In this document: piece after piece, positions 45,862 through 55,572 of the stretch
Position numbering within the stretch: the stretch's first letter is position 1
Layout: each line of letters starts with the position of its first letter
Source of the DNA: Pseudidiomarina gelatinasegens
GTDB taxonomy: Bacteria > Pseudomonadota > Gammaproteobacteria > Enterobacterales > Alteromonadaceae
Direction: 5' to 3'
Length of the DNA: 64,000 nt
Assembly (NCBI RefSeq): GCF_004025325.1
Contig: NZ_RSFE01000001.1
Span: forward strand, 310,001 to 374,000
Position numbers and translations under genes: made by a program
Notes under the pieces: model-generated
What the model was told of the DNA's origin: nothing
What the model saw: only the letters and a program-made list of their open reading frames with translations
Database searches by the model: none

Positions 45862-47080
45862 TGTTAAGACCTTTAAAGCAAACTAGCATTACAATTCCCC
45901 AAACAATCATTGTGGAATACATATAAAACGTATTACCGTTCGAGCCGCTGTAGAGCAAAACCCCATAATATGTGAATAGAACTTTAAGGTAACCGAAATC
46001 ATTATTCGAAATTGAGTTTATGATTAAAAATACAGATGGAAGAAGTATATAAAGTATCGCAATAAAAGCAGCCAAAAACCCAAACTTCATTAGAACGTCT
46101 AAATATTGATTCTCATACATAGATTGGTTTAGCTCTTTTGTGTCGCCAAAGCCCTTCCGATATTCGCTATATGCCGGACTTTCATACCCCAATCCCGCAC
46201 CAAACGGCAGATGAGCTTCTGCTTCATGAATAAGAATCTCTGCCTGATCTTTTCTAATGGATACCGTATTAAATGATTGAGATTGGTTAAAGCCTTCAAT
46301 TTTTTCCTGAACTAATCCAAATAAACCTAAGTTTACGATCAATACAATCATAGATATTGCACCAGCTATACCAATTAGGAAATGGCCTAAATGCAAGCGC
46401 AATTTTAGAAAAAATCGCATGATTATTTCGGATGCAATCAACGTTAAGAATAGTAACAGTATAAAATATTGAGTAATCGACGCCGATAACCCGATAGTTA
46501 CTATTAAAATACCAATCAGTAATCGTCGTTTATAAAAAAATATCTCTATGCCTAGACAAAAAATTATCAAAGAAGTGAGGTTACTATAAACTTTTAAACC
46601 ATTTTCAGCTGCGCCCGCAAATCCAAATGCATAACCCAACCGTCCCACTAGCGTTGTATCAAAGAAAACGTGAAATTTAGGAGATAACAATGCAGCAACA
46701 TAGATAAAAATATGTGCTGTACATATCAAAAATACAGAAAAATTTATTTTAGCCAGAACATTTCTTAAGGTTCCATAGTTTAACGTGCTGATCAAAACAT
46801 AAGGAAACAGAAAATAATAAATGGAGAAATAATTATTTCGCAGCATGTGCTGTAGGCTATTACCTTTTAACGCACCGACGTAAAACGAGATATGAAATAA
46901 GAAAATCACAATGAGGAAGTATAAGAAATAATCTCTTTCCCAAGCTCTTAAACCACGCTCAAAGACGACTATAAACATTATCAGTAGAATTGAAAAATAA
47001 AGAAATTTCCCTGCCGTGAAAAACGCCAAAGAAAGAATAAGAGAGTAGAATAGGAATTTATTAAACCAATCTTGTTTCAT
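45848..47080 (-). CDS. wzy: O-antigen/EPS polymerase, Wzy-like
   Basis: A 410-residue membrane protein with about eleven hydrophobic helices and a large periplasmic loop near 270-335 (VQEKIEGFNQSQSFNTVSIR; HLPFGAGLGYES), the layout of Wzy polymerases and O-antigen ligases. Very AT-rich. It overlaps both neighbours by 14-20 bases. Ligase (WaaL) is possible, but the position next to wzx and wzz favours Wzy. Confidence 0.75.
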   Translation of the reverse strand: MKQDWFNKFLFYSLILSLAFFTAGKFLYFSILLIMFIVVFERGLRAWERDYFLYFLIVIFLFHISFYVGALKGNSLQHMLRNNYFSIYYFLFPYVLISTLNYGTLRNVLAKINFSVFLICTAHIFIYVAALLSPKFHVFFDTTLVGRLGYAFGFAGAAENGLKVYSNLTSLIIFCLGIEIFFYKRRLLIGILIVTIGLSASITQYFILLLFLTLIASEIIMRFFLKLRLHLGHFLIGIAGAISMIVLIVNLGLFGLVQEKIEGFNQSQSFNTVSIRKDQAEILIHEAEAHLPFGAGLGYESPAYSEYRKGFGDTKELNQSMYENQYLDVLMKFGFLAAFIAILYILLPSVFLIINSISNNDFGYLKVLFTYYGVLLYSGSNGNTFYMYSTMIVWGIVMLVCFKGLNNEGR

Positions 47081-48260
47081 AGAACTTAGTTAAAATAATA
47101 TAGAAACAAAGACTCAACGGCAGGGAGAGTGCGGAATGAATACCTAAGCCGAACTTTAAAAACACTATCATAAGGAAGCCATTTAGACCCACGCTCACAA
47201 ATATGAATACAATCATTCGCTTTAAATGACCTGACATCTCGAGTGACTTGTGGAAAACTAAAGCAATTTGAGCTAGAACGGCTGAGAGCAAGCTGTATAT
47301 TTGTAACTCAATCGATGAGATTCCAATTCCATTAATCACATTAGGCCAGACCACATTCATAGCAAGCAGTGAAACAAATCCGAGCAAACCAATAGCGACT
47401 TGTATATATATTATGTGTCCACGAATTTGGTAGAATTTTTTTAGTAACCCTCGGTTGAATAAGTTCGAGAACTTGGGGTGGCTCCACGTAACTATAAAAG
47501 AAAGCATCACGGTAGTGATGTTAAAAACCACGTCATGCACTCTAACAAAGGAATTTAACAATTCAAGTTCATCAGATATTAATAAAATATACCTGAACGT
47601 CATATTGTTAAATGTATAAAACAATATCCAAACCGCGATCGGAATAGAGAAATTTAATATCTTTTTGAATTCAGGTTTTGAAAACGCGGATAAAGATATC
47701 GTCCCCAAAGGCCGTACTGCCCACTTAATGAATAGTCCAATAGGTATCAAAAATGAAATGGATAATATCCAAAGTGCACTCGAACCGTTTGGTTGTACTT
47801 TATTGAATGCAAATACAACCACAATAGTTGAAATAAAAATTAAAGACCTAGCTATATTGGATATTAAAAATAGTTTAGATTGCTCACTTCCTTGAAAGAT
47901 TGAATAAAGGACATTTAATAAAAACATCATCGCAGTGAGGAATACCAACAGACGATAGTCATCTAGTATTACAAATAGAACTGCTAGAAAACTAAGAACA
48001 ATTAGAAAGAAAAATACCCAAGTACTATTAAACTCAGCATCAGTTTTATTCCCTGGGAAGTACCTTAAAAACGATTGTCCTAACATGCTCGAACAAGTCA
48101 GAGACAGCAACGTTGCGGTAGCAAATCCATTTGAATAAAGAATATAATCATTTGGGCTTAATATTTTCATCAAATAAATATTTGATATGAACATTAAAAC
48201 CGCTGGTATAACTCGCGCGAGAAAATAGAACATCAAAGGAATTAATTCCTTTGGGTTCAT
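47061..48260 (-). CDS. wzx: Oligosaccharide flippase, Wzx-like
   Basis: A membrane protein of about 399 residues with some 12 helices, of the MATE-like polysaccharide flippase group, which turns lipid-linked repeat units to the periplasmic side. The N-terminal helix pair (LMFYFLARVIPAVLMFISNI) and the loop SPNDYILYS are typical. ATG 48260 is used; an in-frame TTG at 48284 with GGGT before it could add eight residues. The overlap with wzy shows an operon. AT-rich, suggesting transfer. Confidence 0.78.
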   Translation of the reverse strand: MNPKELIPLMFYFLARVIPAVLMFISNIYLMKILSPNDYILYSNGFATATLLSLTCSSMLGQSFLRYFPGNKTDAEFNSTWVFFFLIVLSFLAVLFVILDDYRLLVFLTAMMFLLNVLYSIFQGSEQSKLFLISNIARSLIFISTIVVVFAFNKVQPNGSSALWILSISFLIPIGLFIKWAVRPLGTISLSAFSKPEFKKILNFSIPIAVWILFYTFNNMTFRYILLISDELELLNSFVRVHDVVFNITTVMLSFIVTWSHPKFSNLFNRGLLKKFYQIRGHIIYIQVAIGLLGFVSLLAMNVVWPNVINGIGISSIELQIYSLLSAVLAQIALVFHKSLEMSGHLKRMIVFIFVSVGLNGFLMIVFLKFGLGIHSALSLPLSLCFYIILTKFYETRLV

Positions 48261-48428
48261 TAATTGCGAATTTAATTTAATCAATTTGTACCCAATTTTC
48301 TACAGCTGTAACCTATGGCCAAGAGTCAATCACTATTGTTTCGTAACGTTCAAGTGTCGTTAAAATAGGGAGTGTGCTAATTAACGAAGAAGGACTTTTT
48401 TATACGCTTTGGATATCTAATCGAATGT

Positions 48429-49361
48429 CTAGGAGTTACGTGGATAGTAGCGAATTAATACATAAGCCATCGAAAGGAAAGAACCTAAAATTCCGCCTAA
48501 TATAACAATGAGGAACCTTGAAGGTTTGTGCTTTTCTTCGGGAATGATTGCGGGGTCTAATACCTGAAACATATACTCAGACCTAATATTGGCGAGCATT
48601 AATGTTTGTAATTGACTTTCTATTAGATCATACAACCCTTGTTGTATTGTACTTAAAGATGTCGATTCAAGCTGTTCTTCCAAATATTTAAGGCTAGACT
48701 CTGCGTCTTTTATATCTCTTTCACGCATAGTTTCATTGATCGTATAAATTAAAGAATCAACTGTATTCTTCGCAAAAATTGGAGATTCGTGTTGCACAGC
48801 TATTCTTATAAAGCCGGTTTCACTTTCCTGTCTAATAATTAAATTACTTTCTTTAAACTCAGTTACGTATTCCCAGCTTGAAGGTTTAAGATTTTTCGGT
48901 GGTTTTACATCTCTCACCCACTTTTTCTCGTTGGGGTCGTAAATTTCGTCATCAAAAATCAAATTTTCAGAAGGGCTCCATTTCTCCACAGCCATAATCT
49001 CAGGAATGATATCTTGAGTCTCGATGTATTCTCTAAGAAAATTATGGGATTCTAGGAGTTGCAATGCAATCTTTGTTTTATCTGCGTTCCCACCGGATCC
49101 TAAATCTATACCAGCAAGGCTAGCTAAGCCTCCTAGCTGTCCAATCATTTTTGTTATATTACTATTGCTCGATTCATCATGCGGCGCGACAATCGCTTCA
49201 GCTTTATATATATTGGGTAGAAATAACGAATATGCGATAGATATGATCACAAACGCCCCAGTGATTACTACAATAAGCTTCTTGCCTAACCATAAAGTTG
49301 ACGCAACTTTTCTTAAATCGATTGCTCCATCAGTATTAATATCGCGCTTGATGTTAGTCAT
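48429..49361 (-). CDS. wzz: Chain-length determinant protein, Wzz family
   Basis: A 310-residue inner-membrane co-polymerase. N-terminal helix (about 30-52) after DLRKVASTLWLGKKLIVVI, a periplasmic part with long helices (about 60-280) and a C-terminal helix near 285-305 preceded by the Pro-rich PAIIPEEKHKPSR, all as expected for Wzz. No cytoplasmic kinase domain follows, so this is not Wzc. It is the second gene after ops, 38 bp after the SLBB gene. Confidence 0.9.
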   Translation of the reverse strand: MTNIKRDINTDGAIDLRKVASTLWLGKKLIVVITGAFVIISIAYSLFLPNIYKAEAIVAPHDESSNSNITKMIGQLGGLASLAGIDLGSGGNADKTKIALQLLESHNFLREYIETQDIIPEIMAVEKWSPSENLIFDDEIYDPNEKKWVRDVKPPKNLKPSSWEYVTEFKESNLIIRQESETGFIRIAVQHESPIFAKNTVDSLIYTINETMRERDIKDAESSLKYLEEQLESTSLSTIQQGLYDLIESQLQTLMLANIRSEYMFQVLDPAIIPEEKHKPSRFLIVILGGILGSFLSMAYVLIRYYPRNS

Positions 49362-49399
49362 TTATCACACTCTTTAATAATATTCGATTTTGATTAGAG

Positions 49400-52123
49400 T
49401 TAAATTGCAGCCAATGCGGCGAGCGCAACACCGATCTGATACACAATTTGCGTCGCTTGTGACCAAACCGTTAAACCGTCTTTATATTGTGTATCTAATG
49501 GCACCACAATGGTATCGCCAGGCTCTAAACGTTTATCATTTCCTAAACCGAACCAACCGCCATTTCCCAGCATTTCGATACTACCGTTTGATTTAACGAT
49601 GAAAATTCGCTCTTCGTCCGCTTTCTTACGAATACCCCCTGCGCGACGAATGTAATCATGCGCATTTAAGCTTCCGTCGTATACATAGGAGCTAGCCATT
49701 TGAACTTCTCCGATAATATTCACCGTATTGCGACGATTCGGTATCACTAACCGGTCACCATCTTTAAGTTCAATGTCGTCTGAAACGTCGCCGGAAATTA
49801 TTTGTGGCAAATCAATAATGAGTCGCCCTACCGGCTCGACATTCATCAAATCCGTTAACAACTGGCGAATTTCGTTGTAGCTGCGCGTATTATTTTCAGA
49901 GCCAGTAATCGCATTAGTGGCAATCTCTTGTTGTAACTGCTGCGCCAGCACTCTCATGCGCTCTTTTTCTAGAGTTTTAAGCTCTTCGCGGGTGAAAATA
50001 GCTCCCTGTGGGAAGGCATAATCGGTAAATCCACCAGCCCGTTCAACCAATGCTGACAAGGTTTCACCACGGCGAACAGTATAGGTGCCAGGAAAACGTA
50101 CTTCGCCTTTTAACGTTACTTCAACCGTGTTTTGCCATTCCGGAATTTGGAATACGTGTAGGCTATCACGACCTTTAAGCTGCACGTGTTCGCGACCGGC
50201 TAAGCTTTCGCGTAAATTTACGGTCACATAGTCGGTTTGTGTTTGCCCATCAACAATTGACGAGCGGGTCACTTCTGCGCGGTCTAGGTACGCCGACTCT
50301 TTGAAGCCACCTGCAGCAGAGATCAAATCCATTTCGCTGGCGTTACGCGCTAACGGGTAAATTCCTGGATAACGTACCTCACCGGTAACGCTCACTATTG
50401 GTAGTTCGCGATCGTAACTGAACTGGTTACGTAGTTTTGCTAATATCGGCTCAAGCAAATTATTGCGAGAATACAGCGCATACTCTTCTATCTCGTCACC
50501 TTCATCTGTGTCACTGCTTGAAAATAACCCTTGCAGCTTCGATGCAACTTCTGATTCACCAAAGGTACCCTCTTCTTCGTCTTTTTCCTCAACACCTGCT
50601 AATTCACGATAGTACTTCTTGCGGTATTCACGCAACAGCTCTTGCCGCTCTTTGCGCTCTTTCTCGCTTTCGTTCAATATCCAATCGCTTAATAGCAGCT
50701 TCTCGTCGGAAGCATTTTCGTACCGCGAGAAAATAACAACCTGATCACGTGGCAAGAGTTCTATATTATCTTGCGTTTGTCCCGAAACCGCGGCGGCTAC
50801 ATCAAACTGATAAATATCAATATCACGGCGCAAATTACGTTCACGCACTACTATGCCGTAGCCCAAGTCGGCGATGCCCAACAACCCACTGCTTACGTTT
50901 TTAATAATATTATTTATGCGAATTCCTTCGCGCCATTCATAATAGCCTGGGCGCGCCACCGCGCCGACCAGCATGATGCTTTGGTTCATTTCATCTGAAA
51001 CCGCACTAATTTCCACTTCATCACCATTACGCAATTGAATGGCGTTTGCCGCATCTAAATCAACGGTTTGGGTAATACGCTTACTGCCATCAATACGTTT
51101 AATCCGAATGGAATCGGTATATGCACCAGCTTTGGTACCGCCGGCAAGCTGAATCACTTCCTTTAAACTACGTTCATTTCTCAACTCATAAATGGCAGGG
51201 CGTAACACTTCACCATACACGCGCACCATGTCACCGCGCGGTGGAATAAAGACAATATCCCCCTGCTGCAACAAACGGTCGCCGGAGGGGTCGCCTTTAA
51301 TCAAGAAATCGTACAAATCAAGTGTAGTTAGGGTGTTACCATCGCGCTTTAATTGAATATTTCGTAGCGAAGCGATATCCGATACCCCACCACTCACAAT
51401 CAACGCCTGCATTATGGTGGTGAGCGAGCTGACCGTGTAAGTACCTGGCTGATAAGCTTCACCCATCACATAAATTTGGATACTACGCAGCTTCCCCATC
51501 GAAACCGCTGCTTGCATGCCGATCATTCGGTTCGCGACTTCGTTTTTTATCAAAGCTTGAACATCGCTAAAGCTTAAACCGGCTACCTGAATAGGGCCCA
51601 ACTCAGGAATTGTAATACGCCCTTGGCGGTCAACAGTAAATTCGTAATCTTGACTTTCTTTGCCATAGAGTTGAATGCTTACTGTGTCGCCCGAACCCAC
51701 GGTATAATTCGACGGCACTGGCGCATGACTAACGGGTGCAAACGTTGTTGGTTTACCGGCAAAAAGTTTATAACCAAACGGCTGCAAACTTTTATCACTC
51801 ACATCGAACTGCTTTTCGAGATCGTCTGGGGTGGTTTGTTCCCGCTGCTGATTATTCTTGTCCCGCGCTTCCATAATTTCTGGATATTCTTGACCGGCCG
51901 TGTCTGAGGCTTTATTACTTGCGCCTCCTTCCAGCATACTCAAGTCAAAACCGTACTGGCGCGCCAGCATTTCTTGTTGACTGCGCGGTAGCTTTTTAAA
52001 TTGCTCAATCTGTGCTTGGCTTATGGCTTGTGCATTAGCCGTCGACAGCGGGTTTATTGCCGCCGCAAACAAGAGTGACGCAGCCATGGCTGTGATGAGA
52101 AGTTGTTTGATAATGCCTTGCAT
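49400..52123 (-). CDS. Polysaccharide export protein with several SLBB domains (Wza-related)
   Basis: A 907-residue secreted protein, more than twice the length of E. coli Wza. Signal peptide ends STANAQA (about 32) with no lipobox, so it is not a lipoprotein. A poly-export domain (about 137-215; SNYTVGSGDTVSIQLYG) is followed by at least five SLBB-like repeats (VMGEAYQPGTYTV; VYGEVLRPAIYEL; LVGAVARPGYYEW; VTGEVRYPGIYPL; LKGEVRFPGTYTV; IIGEVQMASSYVY). A charged insert (about 480-555) separates two groups. A C-terminal hydrophobic stretch ends LAALAAI. AAGGAG precedes ATG 52123. It is the first gene of the ops-headed operon and probably forms the periplasmic/outer-membrane conduit with the GfcD/YjbH-type barrel. 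Confidence 0.92.
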   Translation of the reverse strand: MQGIIKQLLITAMAASLLFAAAINPLSTANAQAISQAQIEQFKKLPRSQQEMLARQYGFDLSMLEGGASNKASDTAGQEYPEIMEARDKNNQQREQTTPDDLEKQFDVSDKSLQPFGYKLFAGKPTTFAPVSHAPVPSNYTVGSGDTVSIQLYGKESQDYEFTVDRQGRITIPELGPIQVAGLSFSDVQALIKNEVANRMIGMQAAVSMGKLRSIQIYVMGEAYQPGTYTVSSLTTIMQALIVSGGVSDIASLRNIQLKRDGNTLTTLDLYDFLIKGDPSGDRLLQQGDIVFIPPRGDMVRVYGEVLRPAIYELRNERSLKEVIQLAGGTKAGAYTDSIRIKRIDGSKRITQTVDLDAANAIQLRNGDEVEISAVSDEMNQSIMLVGAVARPGYYEWREGIRINNIIKNVSSGLLGIADLGYGIVVRERNLRRDIDIYQFDVAAAVSGQTQDNIELLPRDQVVIFSRYENASDEKLLLSDWILNESEKERKERQELLREYRKKYYRELAGVEEKDEEEGTFGESEVASKLQGLFSSSDTDEGDEIEEYALYSRNNLLEPILAKLRNQFSYDRELPIVSVTGEVRYPGIYPLARNASEMDLISAAGGFKESAYLDRAEVTRSSIVDGQTQTDYVTVNLRESLAGREHVQLKGRDSLHVFQIPEWQNTVEVTLKGEVRFPGTYTVRRGETLSALVERAGGFTDYAFPQGAIFTREELKTLEKERMRVLAQQLQQEIATNAITGSENNTRSYNEIRQLLTDLMNVEPVGRLIIDLPQIISGDVSDDIELKDGDRLVIPNRRNTVNIIGEVQMASSYVYDGSLNAHDYIRRAGGIRKKADEERIFIVKSNGSIEMLGNGGWFGLGNDKRLEPGDTIVVPLDTQYKDGLTVWSQATQIVYQIGVALAALAAI

Positions 52124-52178
52124 TATCTGCTCCTTATGATGCTTAATATAGCTTGCCGTTGTTAATATTATGTTCCAG

Positions 52179-52191
52179 ACACGCTACCGCC
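52179..52191 (-). promoter_or_regulatory. ops element (RfaH recruitment site)
   Basis: The minus strand reads GGCGGTAGCGTGT, matching the ops consensus GGCGGTAGCGTG(C/T). It lies 56 bp before the first ATG of the operon, a usual distance for JUMPstart leaders. A perfect dyad TAGTTTAC-G-GTAAACTA sits a few bases upstream in the transcript. Confidence 0.93.
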
Positions 52192-52439
52192 CATAGTTTA
52201 CGGTAAACTAAAGCCCGATGTGCTCCGCGAATACTGAAATATTAAGGTTTAAATAGACAATAAATACATGTGTAGTTATTGTAATTTTGTAAATAATACT
52301 ATCACGCCTGGTTAGTTGTGAATACCGCCAATACCCTCTTATACAAGCGTCTGCTTCTTATTTAGCCAGTACATTTTGAGCGCCGACTTTCCATGTTGAT
52401 GTTCGTTAACTCTGCTCAATCTGGGTATAGTTAACGCTT

Positions 52440-52800
52440 GCACAAACCTGCTGATTTAACCTGTCTAAAAAACAAAGCAACGGCTTGCGCCATGTAATTT
52501 AAATCACTTTCGCCAAGAAGAAGCCGTTAAATGGGCCATCATTTAATATGACGCTATCACCTGGCTTCTGGCGCTGACTTTACTGTTATCATCTGTTGCG
52601 TATTTAATTGTTGCATTTCAACGATAAACTAGTCATTCACTTCGGTAAGTTTATGACCAAATCGTAGTAAGTGAAGTACACCTAAAGTATTTTTAATTTT
52701 ATGTATGTTTTCTAATCCCTCGGGTAACTGTACAACCAGATAACCGAGAAACAAAATGCCTCTTCACTAACACCCCGCTTGTCTCGGCGTAGATTGCTCC
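52440..52800 (-). pseudogene. rfaH: Decayed second rfaH (NusG-family) gene
   Basis: The minus strand from 52760 reads GILFLGYLVVQLPEGLENIH then KIKNTLGVLHLLRFGHKLTE before TAG at 52629. This matches the NGN domain of the intact rfaH (EALFPGYIFAQL, HKIRSTFGV). After a frameshift it reads RQKPGDSVILNDGPFNGFFL then AKVI and TAA at 52499, matching the KOW part (STGPFAGFVAKII). At least one nonsense codon and one frameshift are visible, and upstream codons include TAG-TGA. Confidence 0.85.
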
Positions 52801-52828
52801 TACCGTGAAGGCTGCAACTGCTGACCGA

Positions 52829-54325
52829 TCACATGCGTTTAATTATATTATTAGTGCTGGGATCAAACACCATGCTGCGGTTTCCATCAATAACATCAAG
52901 AATATCGACTGCGCACTTTTTGCCTTTTTCAACACCTGGCTGGTCAAAGCTATTGATTCCCCAAATAACTCCCTGCGTAAACACTTTGTGTTCATAAGCA
53001 GCAATTAGTGCGCCAAAGCTTTGTGGGGTTAGCTCATCGACATACAACAAGTTGGTTGGATGACCTCCTATATAGGCGTTGCGAGGGTCGCCCGAACTTT
53101 GAGCACCTTCCCACATAAGTTTTCTATGGGCTAAGCAATTACTCACAGATAAACGTTGTTGTTCGCGCAATGCGCGTTGCACATCGCTGCTAAAATTCGG
53201 CGCTTGTCTGTGTAATACCGCAATGAAGTCTGCAGTAAAGTGATCCCAGCCTTGGTGCAGATGCTGGAAAAATGCATGTTGACCATTTGGCCCGTAGCCC
53301 CCCCAAATAATAGGCCCTGTCGGCGCGTTTAGCGGCTGATTATCATGCGTAGCTTGTTTGCCATTACTTTCCATATCAAGTTGTTGCATATAACTTGGGA
53401 GATAACGCAAACGGCCATCATAGGGCAAAATAGCTAGGTTATTTATACCACGCACTTCGCGGTTATAAATCCCAATAAGGGCCAATAACATAGGAATATT
53501 TTCAAGAAATGGAGCCTTGGAAAAATGGTCATCCATGGCCTTCGCACCTTCTAACATTTTACTGAATTGGTTTGCTCCAATGGTTAACGCTATCGGTAAA
53601 CCAATAGCCGACCACAAACTATAGCGCCCGCCAACCGAATCAGCGAAGCTCAATTGTTGCGCTGGTGGAATCCCAAAATCAGTCATGCCCTGACTGTTGG
53701 CGCTCACACCAATCACATGCCGTTCTAGCCATTGGTGTTCAGTTAATTTTGGTTCTAACCAAGCTTTTACGGTGTTGACATTGGCGAGCGTATCAATTGT
53801 GCCAAAGCTTTTACTCGCGATAATAAATACCGTGGTTTCGGGGTTCAGAATCGGGAGCACGGCATAAAGCTGCCCCCCGTCCATTGAGCTCACAAAATGT
53901 GTGTGCAGCGTGTGCAGGCTGTTATCGTCGGCAAATTCTTTCAAGGCGAATGAGCCCATCATGGGGCCAAGGTCACTGCCACCAACGCCAATATTTACCA
54001 CATCAGTAATGACTTTACCTGTAGTACCGAGCCACTGACCACTGCGTAACTCTCGCACAATCTCAGTGAACCGGTTTTTTCCATTACCAGCTTTCACCAC
54101 GTTGTGAATACTTCGGTTCAAACAGTGGCTTACTTTTCGACCTTCGGTTTTGTTGTCAAACTCACCTGCAAGAAGTTCTTTACGTAGCAGCTCAAAATTT
54201 TCGGGAAGCCTGCGCTCCGCAAGCTCGTTTAGTTGCTTTTGGGTTAAACCTTGAAAACTAAAATCAAGGTTTAAAAGGTCCGTCTCTATGCAATAGAAAT
54301 TATTTGCTGGAGAATTATTTACCAT
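52829..54325 (-). CDS. pgi: Glucose-6-phosphate isomerase
   Basis: Cytoplasmic interconversion of glucose-6-P and fructose-6-P, feeding nucleotide sugars. The 498-residue protein has VVNIGVGGSDLGPMM, the active-site YLPSYMQQLDMESNGK (PGI signature) and GPNGQHAFFQHLHQG. It is shorter than the 549 residues of E. coli at the N-terminus. ATG 54325 follows GGAG at 8 bases; a codon at 54361 would add twelve residues. It is placed 50 bp after ugd. Confidence 0.95.
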   Translation of the reverse strand: MVNNSPANNFYCIETDLLNLDFSFQGLTQKQLNELAERRLPENFELLRKELLAGEFDNKTEGRKVSHCLNRSIHNVVKAGNGKNRFTEIVRELRSGQWLGTTGKVITDVVNIGVGGSDLGPMMGSFALKEFADDNSLHTLHTHFVSSMDGGQLYAVLPILNPETTVFIIASKSFGTIDTLANVNTVKAWLEPKLTEHQWLERHVIGVSANSQGMTDFGIPPAQQLSFADSVGGRYSLWSAIGLPIALTIGANQFSKMLEGAKAMDDHFSKAPFLENIPMLLALIGIYNREVRGINNLAILPYDGRLRYLPSYMQQLDMESNGKQATHDNQPLNAPTGPIIWGGYGPNGQHAFFQHLHQGWDHFTADFIAVLHRQAPNFSSDVQRALREQQRLSVSNCLAHRKLMWEGAQSSGDPRNAYIGGHPTNLLYVDELTPQSFGALIAAYEHKVFTQGVIWGINSFDQPGVEKGKKCAVDILDVIDGNRSMVFDPSTNNIIKRM

Positions 54326-54375
54326 TGCACCAACTCCATCATAAATATGTCCAAATACCAATTTTTAAAAGGGCA

Positions 54376-55542
54376 TTAATCAGAACCAAACAAGTCACGT
54401 GTATAAACGCGGTCCGCTACATCATGAAGATCGACTGTTAATCTATTTGATACGATTAAACAACATGCTTCTTTGAATTCATTTAAATCCTTTATAACTC
54501 TCGAGTGAAAAAATGTTTCTTCTTTCAATACTGGCTCATACACCACTACCTCAATCCCTTTGGCTTTCAGGCGTTTCATAATGCCTTGAACGGCCGAGGC
54601 ACGGAAGTTGTCCGAACCTTGTTTCATCACTAGGCGGTATATACCCACCACCTTCGGATTGCGACGCAGTATGTCTTCGGCAATAAAGTCTTTGCGCGTG
54701 CGGTTGGCATCCACCACGGCACGAATCATATTCTGCGGTACTTCGTCGTAATTCGCCAGTAACTGTTTGGTGTCTTTGGGCAGGCAGTAGCCGCCATAGC
54801 CAAAGCTGGGGTTATTATAGTGGTTGCCTATGCGTGGGTCTAAGCACACGCCTTCAATAACCTGACGACTGTCTAAGCCATGCACTGCGGAATAGGTATC
54901 CAGCTCATTAAAGTAAGCCACGCGCATGGCCAAGAAGGTATTGGCGAACAATTTAATAGCCTCGGCTTCGGTTGCGTCAGTAAAGAGTACATTAACGTCT
55001 TTTTTGATGGCGCCTTGCTGCAGCATTTGCGCGAAGGTTTCAGCGCGTGGTGAGCGTTCACCCACAATAATGCGCGACGGGTATAGGTTGTCGTACAGCG
55101 CTTTACCTTCGCGCAGGAATTCCGGTGAGAATATAATATTGTCAGTTTTGAATTTAGCTTTTAATTCGTTGGTGTAGCCCACTGGAATGGTCGATTTAAT
55201 CACCATCACGGCCTGTGGATTATGCGCCAACACGGTTTCAATTACGGCTTCAACTGAACTGGTATTGAAGTAGTTATTCTTGGCGTCGTAATCGGTTGGC
55301 GTGGCAATAATCACCCACTCCGCGCTTGCGTAAGCTTGCGGATCAGTGGTTGCCGTCAGGTTTAAGCGTTTATTGGCTAGAAAGTCCGCGATTTCCTTAT
55401 CTTCAATTGGGCTTCGTTTGCCGTTTACGGCATCCACGCGGCTTTGCTGAATGTCTACAGCGGTCACTTCGTGGTGCTGCGCTAGCAACACCGCGTTCGA
55501 TAACCCGACATATCCGGTTCCGGCTATTACGACTTTAGCCAT
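54376..55542 (-). CDS. ugd: UDP-glucose 6-dehydrogenase
   Basis: Makes UDP-glucuronate from UDP-glucose with two NAD+. It has 388 residues, the same length as E. coli Ugd and very similar to it: [48 protein letters not shown], and catalytic Cys in [16 protein letters not shown]. It suggests that the polymer may contain glucuronic acid or a derivative, which is an inference. Confidence 0.97.
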   Translation of the reverse strand: MAKVVIAGTGYVGLSNAVLLAQHHEVTAVDIQQSRVDAVNGKRSPIEDKEIADFLANKRLNLTATTDPQAYASAEWVIIATPTDYDAKNNYFNTSSVEAVIETVLAHNPQAVMVIKSTIPVGYTNELKAKFKTDNIIFSPEFLREGKALYDNLYPSRIIVGERSPRAETFAQMLQQGAIKKDVNVLFTDATEAEAIKLFANTFLAMRVAYFNELDTYSAVHGLDSRQVIEGVCLDPRIGNHYNNPSFGYGGYCLPKDTKQLLANYDEVPQNMIRAVVDANRTRKDFIAEDILRRNPKVVGIYRLVMKQGSDNFRASAVQGIMKRLKAKGIEVVVYEPVLKEETFFHSRVIKDLNEFKEACCLIVSNRLTVDLHDVADRVYTRDLFGSD

Positions 55543-55572
55543 GCTTAAATTCCCTCTTTAGTCGACATTCTC

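Larger units (their letters stand above)
52124..52828. other. 705-bp leader of the polysaccharide operon
   Basis: Between the SLBB gene and pgi. It holds, from left to right, a ribosome site, a 17-base dyad (52195-52211, TAGTTTAC-G-GTAAACTA), the ops element and a decayed second rfaH. No intact gene was found. The operon promoter should lie between ops and about 52440, but no clear consensus was picked out. Confidence 0.75.
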
